Assembly: GCA_964345225.1 (NCBI GenBank)
Contig: CAYFQB010000040.1
Coordinates: 1 to 14,854, forward strand
Direction: 5' to 3'
DNA from: CAYFQB01 sp964345225
GTDB lineage: Bacteria > Nitrospirota > Thermodesulfovibrionia > Thermodesulfovibrionales > UBA6898
Length of the DNA: 14,854 nt
The notes under the pieces were generated by a model. That model saw only the letters and a list, made by a program, of their open reading frames with translations, had not been told where the DNA came from and did not search any database. Positions 13,850 through 14,854 of this stretch are shown piece by piece (the stretch's first letter is position 1; the number at the start of each line of letters is the position of its first letter). The position numbers and the translations under genes are program-made.

Positions 13850-13990
13850 GGAGTTTTTATAATAGAAGTCAAATATTATATCTTTTTCTCTCTGGAGAAT
13901 GAGGTATGTTAGAAGTCCAAAAAATACGACTACACCGGCAAGAAGAATCCAGAAAAATTTTCTACTTAAACTTTCGATCTTAGCACACCC
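13850..13990 (-). other. in-frame N-terminal extension of the kinase with a membrane segment but no standard start codon
   Basis: Upstream of the TTG at 13849 the same frame stays open to a TAA at 13991-13993. The 47 extra codons encode a convincing first transmembrane helix, FFWILLAGVVVFFGLLTYL (about 13901-13957), after a basic segment SLSRK. A periplasmic haem domain needs such an export signal, so translation very probably begins here. No ATG, GTG or TTG is present in frame. The best candidate is ATC at 13976-13978, about 8 bp after AAGGGTG. Alternatively the sequence carries a small indel: a GTG in the neighbouring frame (GTG CTA AGA TCG AAA) would join the frame after a one-base shift. 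Confidence 0.65.
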
Positions 13991-14096
13991 TTATATTAAT
14001 TAAATTTAAATAGGACTTAATATTATATATAGTTTCTTTGTTATCTAGTTATCCATTTTATAGCTTATTTAGTATAAGGTCAACCCTGCCCTGAAG

Positions 14097-14126
14097 TTTA
14101 CAATCCAGGATTTTGTGCTATATAAT
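14097..14126 (+). promoter_or_regulatory. sigma-70-type promoter of tRNA-Gln
   Basis: TTTACA at 14097-14102 and TATAAT at 14121-14126 are separated by 18 bp. Initiation would fall near 14133, just before the first base of the mature tRNA (14136), as is common for stable RNA genes with short leaders. Confidence 0.65.
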
Positions 14127-14135
14127 AAAACCTTC

Positions 14136-14209
14136 TGGGGAGTAGTGTAAGGGCAACACGGCAGACTCTGGATCTGCTTATAGGGGTTCGAATCCTCTCT
14201 CCCCAGCCA
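14136..14209 (+). tRNA. tRNA-Gln(CTG)
   Basis: The acceptor strands TGGGGAG (14136-14142) and CTCCCCA (14199-14205) pair perfectly. The discriminator is G14206 and the CCA (14207-14209) is encoded. The anticodon stem GCAGA/TCTGC encloses loop CTCTGGA, giving anticodon CTG at 14168-14170, which reads CAG (Gln). The T arm carries the GGTTCGAATCC core. A U-A first pair is typical of bacterial tRNA-Gln. Confidence 0.95.
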
Positions 14210-14247
14210 GCCCGTAAAATCCCGCAGGGATCACGGGCTTGTCTCTT
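14209..14247 (+). terminator. strong hairpin after tRNA-Gln, possible terminator
   Basis: AGCCCGT (14209-14215) pairs with ACGGGCT (14233-14239). Inside, ATCCC-GCA-GGGAT forms a further 5-bp stem with a 3-base loop. The run TTGTCTCTT follows, which is pyrimidine-rich but not a pure T-tract. GGGCTTG (14235-14241) can instead pair with CGAGCCC (14254-14260), so two exclusive hairpins are possible. Confidence 0.5.
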
Positions 14248-14259
14248 GGTGAACGAGCC

Positions 14260-14359
14260 CTTAGAATTTGCTGTATCATGGGCGATGTTCACTTTACGGA
14301 GCTGACACGTGATGAGCTGAGTCCGAACGGGCGGTGCGAATTTTACGTGTCATTCTAAG
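14260..14359. other. nested inverted repeats, possible structured RNA or small palindromic element
   Basis: CTTAGAAT (14260-14267) is perfectly complementary to ATTCTAAG (14352-14359). Just inside, GACACGT (14304-14310) pairs with ACGTGTC (14345-14351), so the two 3' arms are contiguous while the 5' arms are 36 bases apart. That would give a stem with a large bulge or third helix. The 14210-14437 region holds no convincing gene. I could not match the fold to a known RNA family by eye. Confidence 0.4.
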
Positions 14360-14388
14360 ATCTCTTGCAGGAATTTAATATAAATAGC

Positions 14389-14428
14389 CTCGTAACTTTC
14401 TTATATAATTACGGAGCATATTTTTTTA
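14389..14428 (+). terminator. small hairpin followed by T-rich run
   Basis: CTC-GTAA (14389-14395) can pair with TTAC-g-GAG around a loop, with one bulged base. CATATTTTTTTATT follows. It may end transcription coming from the tRNA-Gln side before the GIY-YIG gene. The stem is short. Confidence 0.3.
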
Positions 14429-14437
14429 TTATCTATA

Positions 14438-14704
14438 ATGTTCTACATTTATATATTACATAGTGAAAAAGATAAAAAACTTTATACTGGTTATACCAAC
14501 AATATCAAACGTCGCATTATAGAACATAATGGAGGCAAGGTTGAATCCACAAAAAATCGTCGTCCCCTCAAATTAATTTATTTTGAAGCTTATATTGAAA
14601 AAACCGATGCTAAAAATAGGGAAATTTTCTTAAAAAGTGGCTCTGGCAAAAGATACCTAAAAAAACAATTAAAGTTCTATTTTAAGAAAAACGGATTAAT
14701 TTGA
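14438..14704 (+). CDS. single-domain GIY-YIG protein
   Basis: This 88-residue protein consists of one GIY-YIG nuclease domain: the paired motif YIYIL (3-7) and YTG (16-18), R25 and H30 in the following helix, and the helix with E62 (NREIFLKSGSGKRYL), where the family has its metal-binding glutamate. It resembles the small stand-alone GIY-YIG (UPF0213/UvrC-N-like) proteins, often multi-copy in AT-rich genomes and of unclear role; nuclease activity is not shown here. There is no good ribosome site before ATG 14438. The gene sits between tRNA-Gln and tRNA-Glu, is very lysine-rich and AT-rich, and may be an acquired insertion. The gap after it (14705-14836) shows nothing I can name. Confidence 0.8.
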   Translation: MFYIYILHSEKDKKLYTGYTNNIKRRIIEHNGGKVESTKNRRPLKLIYFEAYIEKTDAKNREIFLKSGSGKRYLKKQLKFYFKKNGLI

Positions 14705-14836
14705 AAATTTCGTGATTTAAAAACTTTTATCTTCACTATTTCTTCGTCTAAAAAGTCAAGTTTATGATATTTTTACATTTATGGATTGTATTTGGTAAGA
14801 TTATTCTGTTCTGATTTCTGATTATCGGGATAAAGC

Positions 14837-14854
14837 GGTCCCATCGTCTAGTGG
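14837..14854 (+). tRNA. tRNA-Glu, 5' fragment at window edge
   Basis: The last 18 bases, GGTCCCATCGTCTAGTGG, match the 5' acceptor strand and D-arm start of bacterial tRNA-Glu (G-[GT]-[CT]CCC-[AT]TCGTCTAG-x-GG). The anticodon lies outside the window, so the identity rests on this segment only. Confidence 0.7.

Noticed and set aside
14049..14058. DnaA-box-like TTATCCATT near the tRNA promoter
   Set aside because: It is a single imperfect copy in AT-rich DNA, with no cluster of boxes or dnaA/dnaN nearby, so there is no support for an origin.
14098..14292. 64-codon minus-strand open frame
   Set aside because: It runs antisense through tRNA-Gln and its hairpin, and has no recognisable protein features.
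14304..14351. Hammerhead-ribozyme-like string TGATGAG...CGAA followed by GTC
   Set aside because: The base before TGATGAG is G where the catalytic C is required, the GAAA is only GAAC, and no proper stem II forms between them, so the core is not a hammerhead.
1..14854. CRISPR array, prophage or complete insertion sequence
   Set aside because: No regularly spaced direct repeats with unique spacers, no phage structural genes and no transposase were seen. The only tandem repeats are the 7-bp array, the 20-bp operator pair and the coding repeats in the receptor.

Overview
This window comes from a low-GC Gram-negative-type bacterium. Coding DNA from the second gene onward is about 37% GC and rich in ATA, AAT and TTA codons. 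A two-membrane-span chemoreceptor, a sigma-54 activator, a periplasmic c-type haem sensor kinase and cysteine-rich 'two-CW' modules together suggest an anaerobic or microaerophilic lineage such as Nitrospirota or Desulfobacterota. That placement is inference; no marker in the window settles it.

Layout. The left edge holds the C-terminal end of serine hydroxymethyltransferase (glyA), a phased 7-bp tandem repeat array, and nrdR (ribonucleotide reductase repressor). A sigma-54-dependent response regulator follows (685-2001). The 259-bp gap after it (2002-2260) contains a 20-bp tandem duplicated inverted repeat, which looks like an activator site, and a near-perfect -24/-12 sigma-54 promoter. These feed a compact nine-gene chemotaxis operon (2261-11035): two stand-alone receiver proteins, cheA (no P2 domain), cheW, a 69-residue cysteine-rich protein, an unusually long chemoreceptor, a HEAT-repeat protein, cheR and cheB. 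Most junctions overlap or are separated by only a few bases.

Converging on this operon from the minus strand is a large hybrid sensor kinase (11126-13849, with an in-frame N-terminal extension to about 13978). It has a periplasmic CXXCH haem motif, HAMP, a GAF domain interrupted by a cysteine-rich module, a second GAF, PAS, and a HisKA/HATPase core. The right end has tRNA-Gln(CTG) with a good promoter, a stretch of nested inverted repeats that may be a structured RNA or small mobile element, a single-domain GIY-YIG protein, and the first 18 bases of a tRNA-Glu.

How it may work. The most distinctive feature is one seven-cysteine module (C-x5-C-x4/7-C-x9-C-x7-C-x14-C-x2-C) occurring three times in three architectures: free-standing between cheW and the receptor, at the cytoplasmic C-terminus of the receptor, and inside a GAF domain of the kinase. 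With a predicted extracytoplasmic zinc-binding (CZB-like) receptor domain and a haem-binding kinase sensor domain, the locus looks like a redox- or metal-sensing chemosensory system. The adjacent sigma-54 regulator probably switches the operon on, and the convergent kinase is one candidate partner for that regulator. These links are inferred from position and motifs.
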